DNA of 6,161 nucleotides from Desulfobacteraceae bacterium (GCA_003486165.1 DNGT01000267.1:1-6161), one strand, 5' to 3'; shown: positions 1-5,888, numbered from the stretch's first letter. Program-made: numbers and translations. Notes: generated from the letters alone by a model not told the origin.

Positions 1-988
1 GTCTAAGGCATTCACTTCGTACGAAGACTATTTTGGCAACAGTGTGGACGAGGATGCCCTCACGTATCTGGCTCTTGCCAACAAGCTCATCCATGATATT
101 CGACCCGATGCCGTTACCATTGCCGAAGATATTAGCGGAATGCCCGGTCTGGCTGTTCCTCATTCGTCCGGCGGCATCGGATTTGATTATCGTTTTGCCA
201 TGGGAATTTCCGATAACTGGATCCGTCTTGTTAAGGATATACCGGATGAAAAATGGCATATGGGACAACTGTGGTATGAGTTGAACAACCGAAGATGGGA
301 TGAAAAGACCATCAGTTATGCCGAATCCCACGATCAGGCTCTGGTTGGCGATAAGACGCTCATCTTCCGGATGATCGGTTCAGACATGTATGACGCCATG
401 TATTCAAGAAGTGAAAACCTCAAGGTGGACCGAGGGATGGCCCTTCATAAACTCATCCGCCTGATAACCCTATCCACAGCAGGCAATGGCTATCTCAACT
501 TTATGGGAAATGAATTTGGGCATCCTGAATGGATCGATTTCCCGAGGGAAGGAAATAACTGGTCTTTCAAATATGCACGACGTCAGTGGCACCTTGTGGA
601 TGATGACAATCTTAAATATCGTTTTCTTGCCAATTTCGACAGGGATATGATCTTACTGGCCACGCGTTTCAAACTCCTCGAATCTTCAGGACCACATCTT
701 CTTTATGAGCATTCGGATGACAAGGTGATCGTTTTTAGACGGGCAGAACTTGTATTTGTATTTAATTTTCATCCTGCCTGCTCGTATACCGACTATCGCT
801 TTGAAGCAGCACCCGGCAAATATCAGATGTTTTTCAACAGCGATGCAGCTGAATACGGCGGCCATTCCCGATTGATACCGGACCAATATCACCTGACGCT
901 TCATGATCCTTTGAAACAGCAGGACCGGAATATGCTCAGCCTGTACATTCCCAATCGAACAGCCCTTGTTCTTAAGCCTATTGAATAA
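1..988 (+). CDS. glgB: 1,4-alpha-glucan branching enzyme, C-terminal part (5' truncated by window)
   Basis: This is the end of a glycogen branching enzyme, which cuts an alpha-1,4-glucan chain and rejoins it through an alpha-1,6 bond in cytoplasmic glycogen synthesis. The frame is open from base 2, giving 328 codons to the TAA at 986-988. Visible landmarks are FTSYEDYFG at the left edge, TIAEDISGMPG with the general acid/base Glu at 125-127, SYAESHDQALVG with the conserved His-Asp (Asp at 332-334), and NFMGNEFGHPEWIDFPREGNNWS followed by YARRQWHLVDDD. After that comes the small all-beta C-terminal domain of alpha-amylase-type enzymes. The catalytic nucleophile Asp and the N-terminal CBM48 would lie upstream and are not seen. 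The GNEFGHPEW and YARRQ..L.DDD segments match the eukaryotic-type branch (GH13_8) better than E. coli GlgB (GH13_9). The GTG at 44 is internal, not a start. No damage is seen. Confidence 0.95.
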   Translation, partial: SKAFTSYEDYFGNSVDEDALTYLALANKLIHDIRPDAVTIAEDISGMPGLAVPHSSGGIGFDYRFAMGISDNWIRLVKDIPDEKWHMGQLWYELNNRRWDEKTISYAESHDQALVGDKTLIFRMIGSDMYDAMYSRSENLKVDRGMALHKLIRLITLSTAGNGYLNFMGNEFGHPEWIDFPREGNNWSFKYARRQWHLVDDDNLKYRFLANFDRDMILLATRFKLLESSGPHLLYEHSDDKVIVFRRAELVFVFNFHPACSYTDYRFEAAPGKYQMFFNSDAAEYGGHSRLIPDQYHLTLHDPLKQQDRNMLSLYIPNRTALVLKPIE

Positions 989-1005
989 TGGCGAGCTTGA
1001 TAATA

Positions 1006-1028
1006 ACTTGGATATTAAATTCCAAAGT
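1006..1028. terminator. weak hairpin between convergent genes
   Basis: In the 40-bp gap between the convergent ends of the branching enzyme and the molybdopterin gene, ACTTGGA at 1006-1012 pairs with TCCAAAGT at 1021-1028 (one bulged A) across an AT-rich 8-nt loop. The position suits a two-way terminator, but the stem is short and there is no clean T-tract on either strand, so this is only a candidate. Confidence 0.3.
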
Positions 1029-1676
1029 CTAATCACAACTGACTTTGTGAACATATTTTACCCAGTTAAATCCATAATGTCCCTCTGCCACTACACGGAG
1101 CGGAAAACCATGCTTTTTCGGTAGGGGCTTTCCGTTGACCTCATATGCCAAAAATACCTTGTTGGAAAGAACATCTTTTAGATAAAACCGTTCTGTTTTT
1201 TCATAGTTTCCTTCCGGACCCCTGAAGGTCACCAGGGTTGCCCCGTCTTTTATTTTAGCCGTTTCAAGCAGGGTGGTCATTGAAAAGCCTTTCCAGCGGC
1301 CGTGATTTGCAAAAAACCCGGGACAAATCAAAAGGACATTCCGTTCAATGGTGGGGAGGGTGAGAATCTGTGAATATGTCAGCCGAAACGGCCGCTCGAC
1401 AAGTCCTTCAACTTTTAGGCGCCAATTGTCCAAATCCGTTTCTTGGTCTGTTATCCCCATGGTCTCGAAATCTTTTAGTGGTGTAATATCCAGATGGTAA
1501 GTGTCCAGATCGGCTGGATTTTTGTCCACGAGGTCTTTTCGCGGAAAATTTTTCGGTAGTATAATTTTTTGAACTTTGGCCCTAACGAGCCGAATCCACG
1601 AAAACATCGGGCTTACCAGAAGGCCGATCCCTGTAATGAACTTCATTGATATTTTAAGAAATCTTCTTTTGGACAT
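1029..1676 (-). CDS. sulfite-oxidase-fold molybdopterin-binding oxidoreductase
   Basis: This 215-residue protein belongs to the oxidoreductase molybdopterin-binding family (sulfite oxidase / MsrP / YedY fold). The core runs from about residue 80 to 215. Cys118 in LLICPGFF is in the place of the cysteine that ligates molybdenum. GRWKG (126-130), KHGFPLRVV (188-196) and GHYGFNWVKYV (199-209) are the usual cofactor-pocket segments. The first residues, SKRRFLK, fit the Tat consensus S-R-R-x-F-L-K with Lys in place of the first Arg. A hydrophobic stretch follows (12-30), so export to the periplasm, perhaps with a retained anchor, is likely; no clear A-x-A cleavage site is seen. There is no haem domain. 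At 215 residues it is shorter than MsrP. The substrate cannot be told. The start at 1676 keeps the Tat motif but lacks a clear Shine-Dalgarno; Met11 is a less likely alternative. It lies downstream of a DsbA-family remnant. Confidence 0.9.
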   Translation of the reverse strand: MSKRRFLKISMKFITGIGLLVSPMFSWIRLVRAKVQKIILPKNFPRKDLVDKNPADLDTYHLDITPLKDFETMGITDQETDLDNWRLKVEGLVERPFRLTYSQILTLPTIERNVLLICPGFFANHGRWKGFSMTTLLETAKIKDGATLVTFRGPEGNYEKTERFYLKDVLSNKVFLAYEVNGKPLPKKHGFPLRVVAEGHYGFNWVKYVHKVSCD

Positions 1677-1719
1677 TTTTACGCCAGATTATTTTAAAAC
1701 ATTATATGAGAAAGTTATT

Positions 1720-1917
1720 CTATTTATTCAAGTTTCGTCTTTTGACATTGTTTGACAGCAGAAGCTTTTCCAATGTTTCGAAATTTTGCGAACCCACCAA
1801 TCGTTGACGGTTGAATAAAAAGGTTGGAACGGCAGTCACTCCTGATTCGTGTGATTTTCATTACATATCAACGCTAACCTCTTTGTCGTTTATTGACCAT
1901 ATCACAAATTTAGAAGT
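1720..1917 (-). pseudogene. decayed DsbA-family thioredoxin-fold gene, C-terminal remnant
   Basis: On the minus strand, 45 codons end at the TAG at 1720-1722 and read ESGVTAVPTFLFNRQRLVGS and then QNFETLEKLLLSNN. GVTAVPTF is the cis-proline loop that precedes the last beta strand and helix in DsbA / FrnE-type oxidoreductases. Two stops in a row (TAA 1861-1863, TGA 1858-1860) break the frame. Upstream of them the same frame reads FVIWSINDKEVSVDM, which suits the helical region before the loop in this family. The frame closes again at 1918-1920. No CxxC active site and no start are seen, so this is a remnant rather than a working gene. The rest of the gap (1918-2045, up to the lipoprotein stop) is broken in all minus frames and probably holds the more decayed front part, which I cannot align. 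Residues 1677-1719 carry nothing I recognise. Confidence 0.7.
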
Positions 1918-2045
1918 TTAAATATACGATGAAGAATCGAGACAACTATCGTTTGGTGATACGGCATTAAGTTATTATAGAAAAATCAAACACTTCATAG
2001 TATGACGTTATTGCAGGTATCCCAGAGTTATATAAACAGCCATAT

Positions 2046-2669
2046 TCATTTTGGCGAGATCAATTTGTTATTTTGCAAATCATTAATCACAACCTTGATC
2101 ACATCATTAATGATTTGATCTTTTGAGTCTTTGCTCAATGTTTTTGATTGACCGGACCACATGAGTTTTTCTGTTTTTACATCATACAAATTTGTTTCCA
2201 ATCGGATGGTTTTGCTTGTTCTTGAAAAACCCGGATCATGTGCATAACTGTATAAGTATCGACTATGATAAAAACCGTAATAGCCTCTATGTCCTTCGGA
2301 GCCACGTGTGTAGGCTTCTTTTTCTTCTTTGTCAATCAAGTGCGTGATGATCACAGCGTCATTTTTAAATTGATTGACAGCATTTAATATCGTCTCTTTT
2401 TTCATTTCTAAATCTGCAGGCATAGATATGGCTTCTTCACTTGAGATAGCTTCAACTCCAGCTGATTTTAACTGTGTAACGAATTTTCGCTCAAAAGATC
2501 GCCGGGAGTCTTCATTGCCCGTTATTGCAATTACAAGAATATTAGAAACGGGTTTTCCTTTATAGGCCTCATTTACTTGCTTGTGGGTGAGTTCGGTCCC
2601 GGCGCAAGAAGTAATCAGAAAAACAAAAGAAAACAAATAGCCAAACCATTTAACAGAACTTTGCTTCAT
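2046..2669 (-). CDS. small secreted lipoprotein, function unknown
   Basis: From the ATG at 2669 this encodes 207 residues. A lipoprotein signal is clear: Lys2 and Lys7, a hydrophobic stretch from Trp8 to Ile19, and a lipobox ITSC with the lipidated Cys at 22. The mature part starts with a polar linker, then NILVIAIT (43-50) as a first beta strand, SFERKFVTQLKSAGVEA (58-74) as a helix-turn, and DAVIITHLIDKE (104-115) as a second strand. A Tyr- and His-rich loop follows (119-144). LETNLYDVKTEKLMWSGQSK (157-176) and a last helix to the C-terminus complete it. This order resembles the fold of DUF4136/LpoB-like envelope lipoproteins, where a 'D..t.k..W' strand is typical; the assignment is by pattern only. 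The open frame reaches back to 2705, but the AGGAGGA site and signal peptide favour 2669. It follows the stress-protein gene by 51 bp and may share its transcript. Confidence 0.85.
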   Translation of the reverse strand: MKQSSVKWFGYLFSFVFLITSCAGTELTHKQVNEAYKGKPVSNILVIAITGNEDSRRSFERKFVTQLKSAGVEAISSEEAISMPADLEMKKETILNAVNQFKNDAVIITHLIDKEEKEAYTRGSEGHRGYYGFYHSRYLYSYAHDPGFSRTSKTIRLETNLYDVKTEKLMWSGQSKTLSKDSKDQIINDVIKVVINDLQNNKLISPK

Positions 2670-2674
2670 TAAAA

Positions 2675-2681
2675 TCCTCCT
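2675..2681 (-). promoter_or_regulatory. Shine-Dalgarno site that sets the lipoprotein start
   Basis: The minus strand reads AGGAGGA, five bases before the ATG at 2669. It decides for the 207-residue form over the open frame starting at 2705, which would put 12 extra residues in front of the signal peptide. Confidence 0.85.
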
Positions 2682-2720
2682 AACTGTAAAAGTGCCTAAT
2701 TGCAAACGACCCTTCCCTCT

Positions 2721-3575
2721 CTATGCATCTTCTGGCGAAGCAGCAATAGCTAAAACTGGACATGGAGCACTTTGTAAAACTTGTTTGGTAATACTGCCAC
2801 GGAGCACATCTAAAAATCCATGGCGTCCACGGGTAGGCAAGACAATGAGGTCAGCGGATAGCTCATTTGCTACAGCGATGATTTCATCAACCACTTGACC
2901 ATTGCGATGGATAAGATTCCATCTAAACTGAACGTCTTCAGACAAATTGAACGTTGGCATCTTTCCAGAGTCTCCGACATGGATAAGTGTAAGGTTAAGC
3001 AAATCGTCTCCAAATGCCTTGGCTAAAGCTGCCCCGTCCTTTATTGCGGATTCAGGATTAGGTTCTCTATCCACCGGAATCAATATGTTTTTTAGCGAGG
3101 CATTTCCATCTTGAAGGGAAACGAAGCCTCTCACCCCTTCAGGTACAAACAAGGTATCCTTCGCCAGTAGCCTCACCACTTTCTCAATATCATCTCCCTG
3201 TAAGCACCAGTCAAGACACTCGTGAGCGTGCGTAGCAAGAACGATTAGATCAACAGGATTACTTGATGCGTAATTGAAGATCTCACCCATTGGGTTCAGA
3301 CCCCACATGTCTACCTTTTCGATTTTTATTCCTAACTCATCGAAGACTGCCGCCCGTGAGCGTCCTTCGCTAATGATGCCCCAACGCACAAGAGTGGAAC
3401 GCACAGACGGAAATAAATGCCAATTATTTTCTTTATCGGCGCTATCTCTGCTGTGGAAAATTGTAAAGTTTGTTCCAAGCAGAAGGGTTATTTTTAGCGC
3501 ATGTGCGAAAGCAAGCTCACTGGCTTCTGAGAAATCAGTTGGATGCAACACAGAATACTCAAATTTATTCATCAT
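2721..3575 (-). CDS. two-domain universal stress protein (UspA family)
   Basis: This 284-residue cytoplasmic protein has two UspA domains in tandem, about residues 5-147 and 161-280. Each begins with the usual strand and Asp (HPTDFS, Asp14; ILIPVDR, Asp169). The second ends with DLIVLPTRGRHGFLDVLRGS and a PCPVLAI strand. Its nucleotide motif G-x2-G-x9-G-S is present as Pro247-x2-Gly250-x9-Gly260-Ser261, so the first Gly is Pro. In the first domain the same place reads Ala114-x2-Ala117-x9-Gly127-Asp128, which should not bind ATP in the normal way. Proteins of this family help cells survive stress or energy limitation, often by sensing ATP or AMP; the partner here is unknown. The start at 3575 has AAAGGAG five bases upstream; the adjacent second ATG (3572) has a spacing of eight bases and could be used as well. 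The lipoprotein gene follows closely. Confidence 0.95.
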   Translation of the reverse strand: MMNKFEYSVLHPTDFSEASELAFAHALKITLLLGTNFTIFHSRDSADKENNWHLFPSVRSTLVRWGIISEGRSRAAVFDELGIKIEKVDMWGLNPMGEIFNYASSNPVDLIVLATHAHECLDWCLQGDDIEKVVRLLAKDTLFVPEGVRGFVSLQDGNASLKNILIPVDREPNPESAIKDGAALAKAFGDDLLNLTLIHVGDSGKMPTFNLSEDVQFRWNLIHRNGQVVDEIIAVANELSADLIVLPTRGRHGFLDVLRGSITKQVLQSAPCPVLAIAASPEDA

Positions 3576-3829
3576 ATAATCTCCTTTGCCATGAGTTGAA
3601 ATCTGCTAAATGAACAAATATTAAATATGAACTGTAAATATCAAGCCGGGTTCGTTTTCCAGACATCCTTTTCTGGCTGCAAGTATAGCCTTTGCTGTGA
3701 TCTATTGAAGCACGAATATGGATCTTTTAAAAACTAGTGTATACTTGATAAGTAAAGCCTTGAAACGAGTTTCGTTCAGTACATATACTTTATACATTTT
3801 TTTAGAACATTAGTTGATAAGGGAGAGCT
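3576..3829. other. intergenic region upstream of the stress-protein gene
   Basis: This 254-bp AT-rich gap lies between the stress-protein start and the end of the next upstream minus-strand gene, so it should hold the stress-protein promoter. I see no convincing -35/-10 pair. A small inverted repeat GAAAC-GA-GTTTC lies at 3762-3773, and TTGATAAG occurs twice (near 3745 and 3814). CCAGA and TCTGG near 3659-3680 could form a short hairpin. None of these is strong enough to name. No coding remnant was recognised. Confidence 0.4.
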
Positions 3830-4360
3830 TCATTTCTTGCGTACGAACATTACATCGAAGTTTTGTCCCATTGCCGCTTGATAGTACAAGCCGAACATCA
3901 TGTCTTTATGAGGATTGTAGATCAAGGTATAAGTTGATCCGGGATATCCAACATCCTGTAGCTCGATAAAAAGCTTGATTCCTGAATCCATCCCAATAAC
4001 TTCGGCTCGCGACACGTTGATTGGTTGAGGGTTATAATAGCTTGCATCAACTTTGCCGTCGGCATCAATTTTTCTGATGTCGATGACATATCCACCGTCC
4101 GGTCGGAGCCATCGGCCTATCAATTTGCGAAAATCGTAATGTTTCTTGTCTAAGCTAACCATTGGGGTGGCTTTTCCGTCCCCGACCTTTGATTTATTCG
4201 ACAAAAAATTAAATTTATCTCCGGCAAACAAATATATGCCTATGGAAATAACAACACAACCAATAATAAGAAAGGTAAGCATCATAGAAGACTTTCGCTT
4301 ATGATTTTTCTGATGGGATTTTGAGCTCTTCTTATTAGTTTTTATTTTTCGAGAGACCAT
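3830..4360 (-). CDS. one-pass membrane protein with uncharacterised C-terminal beta domain
   Basis: The 176-residue product has three parts. Residues 1-25 are very basic (Lys, Arg, Ser, His; net charge strongly positive), residues 27-46 form one hydrophobic membrane segment, and residues 76-176 form a compact domain. The positive-inside rule puts the basic tail in the cytoplasm and the domain outside. The domain carries the conserved-looking elements IGRWLRPDGGYVIDI (81-95), DASYYNPQPINVSRAE (105-120), LQDVGYPGSTYTLIYNP (134-150) and GLYYQAA..QNFDVMFVR (157-174). They look like the strands of a small beta-barrel of about 100 residues. I recall similar 'GRW.RPDGGY...YFNP.PI.V..A' domains in proteobacterial hypothetical proteins but know no function. 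The TGA lies at 3830-3832. The start at 4360 has only a weak purine-rich stretch before it. An open fragment without a start codon ends one base upstream of the ATG. Confidence 0.82.
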   Translation of the reverse strand: MVSRKIKTNKKSSKSHQKNHKRKSSMMLTFLIIGCVVISIGIYLFAGDKFNFLSNKSKVGDGKATPMVSLDKKHYDFRKLIGRWLRPDGGYVIDIRKIDADGKVDASYYNPQPINVSRAEVIGMDSGIKLFIELQDVGYPGSTYTLIYNPHKDMMFGLYYQAAMGQNFDVMFVRKK

Positions 4361-4361
4361 T

Positions 4362-4553
4362 TTAACGCTTCGAATCGCTAATTGAAGATATTTCCAGTAT
4401 TACCTCATGAAAATCGAGTTTTTCAGAACCTGTGCTTTCTGGTATCTTTCCATGGCAGGCGATGATGTGATATCCATTTCGTATCTCGTTGTTGGCATTT
4501 GAAAAAATTATGGATGGAGAGAACCGAATTGGTAATGATTCTGGATATGGCTT
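4362..4553 (-). pseudogene. possible gene remnant without a start codon, abutting the membrane-protein gene
   Basis: Between the ACT gene and the membrane-protein gene, one minus-strand frame stays open for 63 codons and ends in a TAA at 4362-4364, a single base before the next ATG. It includes GYHIIACHGKIPESTGSEKL and DFHEVILEISS, which look protein-like, but there is no ATG, GTG or TTG in the frame and a stop lies just upstream (4554-4556). I do not recognise a family. It may be the 3' end of a lost gene or a chance open frame. The rest of the 222-bp gap holds nothing else I can name. Confidence 0.25.
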
Positions 4554-4582
4554 TTAAAAATGTAATAAAATCAAGGGTTGGT

Positions 4583-5038
4583 TTAATATCCCACATAATG
4601 AAACGGCTCAATCTCGGAAAGCTCTTGGGGGGTGAGCGTTTTAAAACCCGATGCTTCAATCAAATCCTTGGCCCGCTCAATATCGTTAACATCTATAACA
4701 AAGACTGCATTTTTCCGACTTTCTATGACAAAGCCGTAGCCATTTTCAATATTGATATTTTCGGTTAAAAGGATCTGTAAAAGCTTATCAAGTCCACCCG
4801 GACGATCCTCGATCAGCACGGCAATAATTTCTTTCAATTCCACAGGGATGCCTTCTTTGCTGAGCGCTTTTTGGCCCTGTTTGGGATCGTTTACAATAAG
4901 ATTGATGAATCCCGAATTGCCGAAAGAAGATATCGTGGCTGATCGAATATTAATATTTTTTCGTGCAAGAATTGACGTTATTTGAGCGAGAACGCCGGGC
5001 TTGTTTTCTACCGGTATGGTAAGTTGATAGGCTTTCAT
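4583..5038 (-). CDS. tandem ACT-domain amino-acid-binding protein
   Basis: The 151-residue protein is two ACT domains with almost nothing else: about residues 3-68 and 71-138, then a short tail ending FHYVGY. Each shows the ACT ligand-loop signature after the first strand: ENKPGVLAQI (11-20, Gly15) and EDRPGGLDKLL (77-87, Gly81-Gly82). NINIRSATI and NINIENGYG are the matching second strands. ACT domains bind amino acids or related small molecules at the dimer interface. No enzyme domain is attached, so it is probably a stand-alone regulator or binding subunit. In many anaerobes such proteins sit next to phenylacetate-CoA ligase genes; none is visible here, although the upstream side is occupied by a divergent gene. 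The ATG is at 5036-5038; the Shine-Dalgarno is weak (TAGGA about 14 bases upstream), but the frame begins exactly with the first beta strand, which supports this start. Confidence 0.94.
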   Translation of the reverse strand: MKAYQLTIPVENKPGVLAQITSILARKNINIRSATISSFGNSGFINLIVNDPKQGQKALSKEGIPVELKEIIAVLIEDRPGGLDKLLQILLTENINIENGYGFVIESRKNAVFVIDVNDIERAKDLIEASGFKTLTPQELSEIEPFHYVGY

Positions 5039-5108
5039 GATTTTTTATTTTCCTATCCGTTGATAATTACGGGTTATTTTAGGTTTAAATAAAGGATATT
5101 TTTTTAAA

Positions 5109-5137
5109 AATATAGAAAAACAATCTTAGTGTGTCAA
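5109..5137 (-). promoter_or_regulatory. sigma70-type promoter of the ACT gene
   Basis: The minus strand carries TTGACA (5132-5137), a 17-base spacer and TATATT (5109-5114). That is a perfect -35 box, the best spacing, and a -10 box with one change. The start of transcription would be near 5102, leaving a leader of about 65 bases before the ATG at 5038. Confidence 0.65.
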
Positions 5138-5352
5138 TACAATTCAAGCAAAAAGCCAGCGAAGCTCCACCTAAAACCAAAAGGAGCCATTGTCCATTTT
5201 TTTTAAATGACGCCCTTTATTTTGGACTCGGACCCCTTGCAGATATCTTAAAAGTGGCTAAGTTAAAAATAAAATTATTTGTGATCGCCAGATCCAGTTT
5301 CTCTATATTCTGGTTGCGTGATCTGTGTTGAGGGTGAACCAGCAAGGAAAAC

Positions 5353-5358
5353 AGGAGG
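5353..5358 (+). promoter_or_regulatory. Shine-Dalgarno site that sets the 78-residue protein start
   Basis: AGGAGG stands five bases before the ATG at 5364. It decides for the 78-residue form against the longer frame from a TTG at 5325. Confidence 0.85.
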
Positions 5359-5363
5359 CTGCC

Positions 5364-5600
5364 ATGTCAATGTATTTTTATGATGAAACTGACGATTGGC
5401 CGGAATATCAAATCATCAAGGATGATATTCGCGGTATGGAAAAAGAGCACCTTGAGATCCGAAAAGAATTACAAAAAATTGAGTCTGCCTTTGAATCTGA
5501 TCCTTCAAGCGCGCTTTTAAAAGCCAAGGTGCATAGACTAAAGAAAAAAATGAAAGAGATTGAAAAGAAACTCGATGAATCCCTTAGCCTGTATCGATAG
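5364..5600 (+). CDS. small helical-hairpin (coiled-coil) protein, function unknown
   Basis: From the ATG at 5364, behind a full AGGAGG, this encodes 78 residues. The first 16 are acidic and aromatic (MSMYFYDETDDWPEY). Two strongly charged helices follow, about 17-43 and 49-75, separated by a turn with FESDPSS. Hydrophobic residues spaced at three and four (Ile18, Ile22, Met25, Leu30, Ile32, Leu36, Ile39; Leu51, Val56, Leu59, Met63, Ile66, Leu70) suggest an antiparallel coiled-coil hairpin. There is no signal peptide, membrane segment or cysteine. I know no family for it. The strong ribosome site and clean end at TAG make it a likely real gene. It stands alone, diverging from the ACT gene. A regulatory or structural role through binding a partner is possible but only a guess. 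Confidence 0.82.
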   Translation: MSMYFYDETDDWPEYQIIKDDIRGMEKEHLEIRKELQKIESAFESDPSSALLKAKVHRLKKKMKEIEKKLDESLSLYR

Positions 5601-5606
5601 CAGAAG

Positions 5607-5652
5607 CTTTTCAATCTCTTCGATCGAATTTGGGAAACAATCCGTTGAAAAG
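5607..5652. repeat. inverted repeat behind the 78-residue gene
   Basis: CTTTTCAA at 5607-5614 is matched by TTGAAAAG at 5645-5652, a perfect 8-bp pair with a 30-base loop. The loop contains the 10-bp palindrome TTCGATCGAA at 5619-5628. It starts seven bases after the stop codon, so it could help end transcription, but there is no T-tract and the long loop makes this weak. Confidence 0.35.
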
Positions 5653-5695
5653 TGATTGCCTGTTGACATTGAGAACAAATGCTGCTTCAAAATCT

Positions 5696-5860
5696 GACGG
5701 CTTCGTAAAAAGTCCAATTTCTGCGTTGCGCTTCATTTCGTGTCTACTGAGGCGTACATAAATACACCTCATTTCATGTAATTCGCGACGCCTTTTTATC
5801 CCGCGGACTTTAGCTGGGGAACTTGAACTTTTTATTTTGCCGTTTATTTACGAAACCATC
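5696..5860. repeat. MITE-like palindromic repeat element, about 165 bp
   Basis: The ends are inverted repeats: GACGGCTTCGTAAA (5696-5709) against TTTACGAAACCATC (5847-5860), 12 of 14 matching. A second pair lies just inside, AAAAAGTCCAA (5707-5717) against TTGAACTTTTT (5823-5833), 10 of 11. In the middle, TGAGGCGTA (5748-5756) and TACACCTCA (5763-5771) form a 9-bp hairpin (one G-T pair) around a 6-base loop. The whole can thus fold into one long imperfect stem. It has no reading frame. Elements with such ends are, to my recollection, dispersed in many copies in Desulfobacterales genomes. It sits 40 bp in front of the flavoredoxin gene. No clear target-site duplication is seen. Confidence 0.75.
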
Positions 5861-5888
5861 AAAATATTTTGCAATAAAACAAAATCAG

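Larger units (their letters stand above)
5039..5363. other. divergent intergenic region between the ACT gene and the 78-residue gene
   Basis: This 325-bp AT-rich region separates two diverging genes. It holds the ACT promoter (5109-5137). For the plus-strand gene I find no good promoter; TTGTGA near 5279 and TATATT near 5305 have a 19-base spacer. A plus frame from a GTG at 5131 to 5331 is open for 66 codons but has no ribosome-binding site and overlaps the promoter, so I do not call it a gene. GCTCC (5163-5167) and GGAGC (5182-5186) could pair as a small stem. Confidence 0.45.

Noticed and set aside
686..1054. Minus-strand open frame of 122 codons
   Set aside because: It lies almost wholly antisense to the well-supported branching-enzyme sequence and overlaps the end of the molybdoprotein gene.
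2003..2049. ATG overlapping the lipoprotein stop (ATGA) that could start a new gene
   Set aside because: The frame closes after 13 codons, and no family match is visible. It might be the old start of the DsbA-like gene, but I could not align it.
3576..3829. CRISPR-like or regulatory direct repeats (TTGATAAG twice)
   Set aside because: There are only two 8-base copies in AT-rich DNA, without regular spacing.
4423..4659. Minus-strand open frame of 78 codons
   Set aside because: It overlaps the ACT gene in another frame, has no ribosome site and looks like a composition artefact.
4499..4768. Plus-strand open frame of 89 codons
   Set aside because: It is antisense to the conserved second ACT domain.
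5131..5331. Open plus-strand frame of 66 codons starting at GTG
   Set aside because: It has no ribosome-binding site, overlaps the -35 box of the ACT promoter, and its product matches nothing I know.
5689..5865. AAAAT on both sides of the palindromic repeat as a target-site duplication
   Set aside because: The left copy does not touch the terminal repeat (two bases lie between), and such A/T runs are common here.
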